In this document: positions 5,924-6,280 of the stretch, piece after piece
Position numbering within the stretch: position 1 is the first letter of the stretch
Layout: every line of letters starts with the position of its first letter
Assembly: GCA_015522885.1 (NCBI GenBank)
Contig: WALJ01000028.1
Coordinates: 1-6,280 of the forward strand
Direction: 5' to 3'
Source of the DNA: Thermoplasmata archaeon
GTDB taxonomy: Archaea > Thermoplasmatota > Thermoplasmata > WALJ01
DNA length: 6,280 nucleotides
Position numbers and translations under genes: made by a program
Notes under the pieces: generated by a model
Told to the model about the DNA's origin: nothing
The model's input: the letters and a program-made list of their open reading frames with translations, nothing else
Database searches by the model: none

Positions 5924-6280
5924 CATTGCTAAGAGTATATCGAGCAATACGAGAGAGAGCAGGTCGAGAAATGCAAGGCTCTTTCCCATGGCGCTCACAC
6001 TTTCCGAGACAGTTATCATTTTCACGGGAGTTCCATGCCCGAATGTCCTTATTTCTCTCTTCTCTCTCTTTATCCGCACATCTGTTTTTTCAAGATTTTT
6101 CAGAGCTTTTTTCAGAGATAGAGCGCATTCTTTCACAATCTTTTCCCGGCCCCCTTTTGCACCGACCGGATTCGTTCCTCCGTAAACTCTGTTGACATAG
6201 TGGTTGTCAGTCGTCATAACCTCCGCATTATTTGCATATTTTTCAGCTTCGGCAATTATGTTCTCCCTTAACCCTCTGAC
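5915..6280 (-). CDS. DUF2070 family membrane protein, C-terminal part (5' end outside window)
   Basis: The last 121 residues of a larger protein are visible; the frame stays open to base 6280, so internal methionines such as that at 6217 are not the start. The segment EVMTTDNHYVN, then GGTNPVGAKGG, matches my memory of the conserved TTDNH...NPVG region of DUF2070 (COG3356), a family of about 600 residues described as a predicted membrane lipid hydrolase of the neutral ceramidase superfamily. A Lys/Glu-rich helical part follows, then VRIKREKREIRTFGHGTPVK and a final hydrophobic helix (SLAFLDLLSLVLLDILLAML). The His in TTDNH could be a catalytic or metal-binding residue; that is inference. The gene lies directly upstream of sec61beta, probably in one operon. 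Confidence 0.75.
   Translation of the reverse strand, partial: VRGLRENIIAEAEKYANNAEVMTTDNHYVNRVYGGTNPVGAKGGREKIVKECALSLKKALKNLEKTDVRIKREKREIRTFGHGTPVKMITVSESVSAMGKSLAFLDLLSLVLLDILLAMLI

Noticed and set aside
5915..6217. A complete 100-residue gene starting at the internal ATG 6217
   Set aside because: The frame stays open upstream to the window edge and continues the protein (AEAEKYANNAEVMTTDNH), so this is the tail of a longer DUF2070 gene.

Overview
The window looks archaeal, most likely a Thermoplasmatota (Aciduliprofundum/MBG-D-like) lineage. The support is a 53-residue archaeal-type Sec61beta, a DUF2070-family C-terminus (an archaeal family), a TATA box spaced for a leaderless transcript, and a giant surface protein with cytoplasmic zinc ribbons and an Asn-Gly repeat. 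I recall that last architecture from Thermoplasmata genomes, but the lineage call is inference. All supported genes lie on the minus strand, and no region longer than about 90 bases lacks a gene.

Right-hand block, read right to left: the C-terminal 121 codons of a DUF2070 membrane protein (5915-6280, 5' end outside the window), Sec61beta of the protein-conducting channel (5727-5888), and a 301-residue bile-acid:sodium-symporter (BASS) family transporter (4812-5717). Gaps of 26 and 9 bases suggest one transcription unit for membrane-associated proteins. It probably ends at a T-run near 4782-4787.

Left-hand block: one very large gene starts at 4720 and stays open to base 1, giving at least 1573 residues with its C-terminus outside the window. 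Its order is a helix-hairpin-helix N-terminus, four CPxC...CPxC zinc ribbons, an acidic linker, an Asn-Gly-rich repeat, one membrane helix, then more than 1050 outward-facing residues. The outer part holds two CBM9/DOMON-like beta-sandwiches, thrombospondin-type-3-like Asp-rich calcium motifs, an Ig-like domain, a NEW3/CARDB-like domain and a module that repeats after 404 residues. It has its own TATA box. The arrangement predicts a protein with a nucleic-acid- or protein-binding module inside the cell and a long calcium-stabilised, possibly glycan-binding stalk outside. This is the most interesting object in the window.

No RNA genes, CRISPR arrays or mobile elements were seen. The plus-strand open frames are antisense shadows of these genes.
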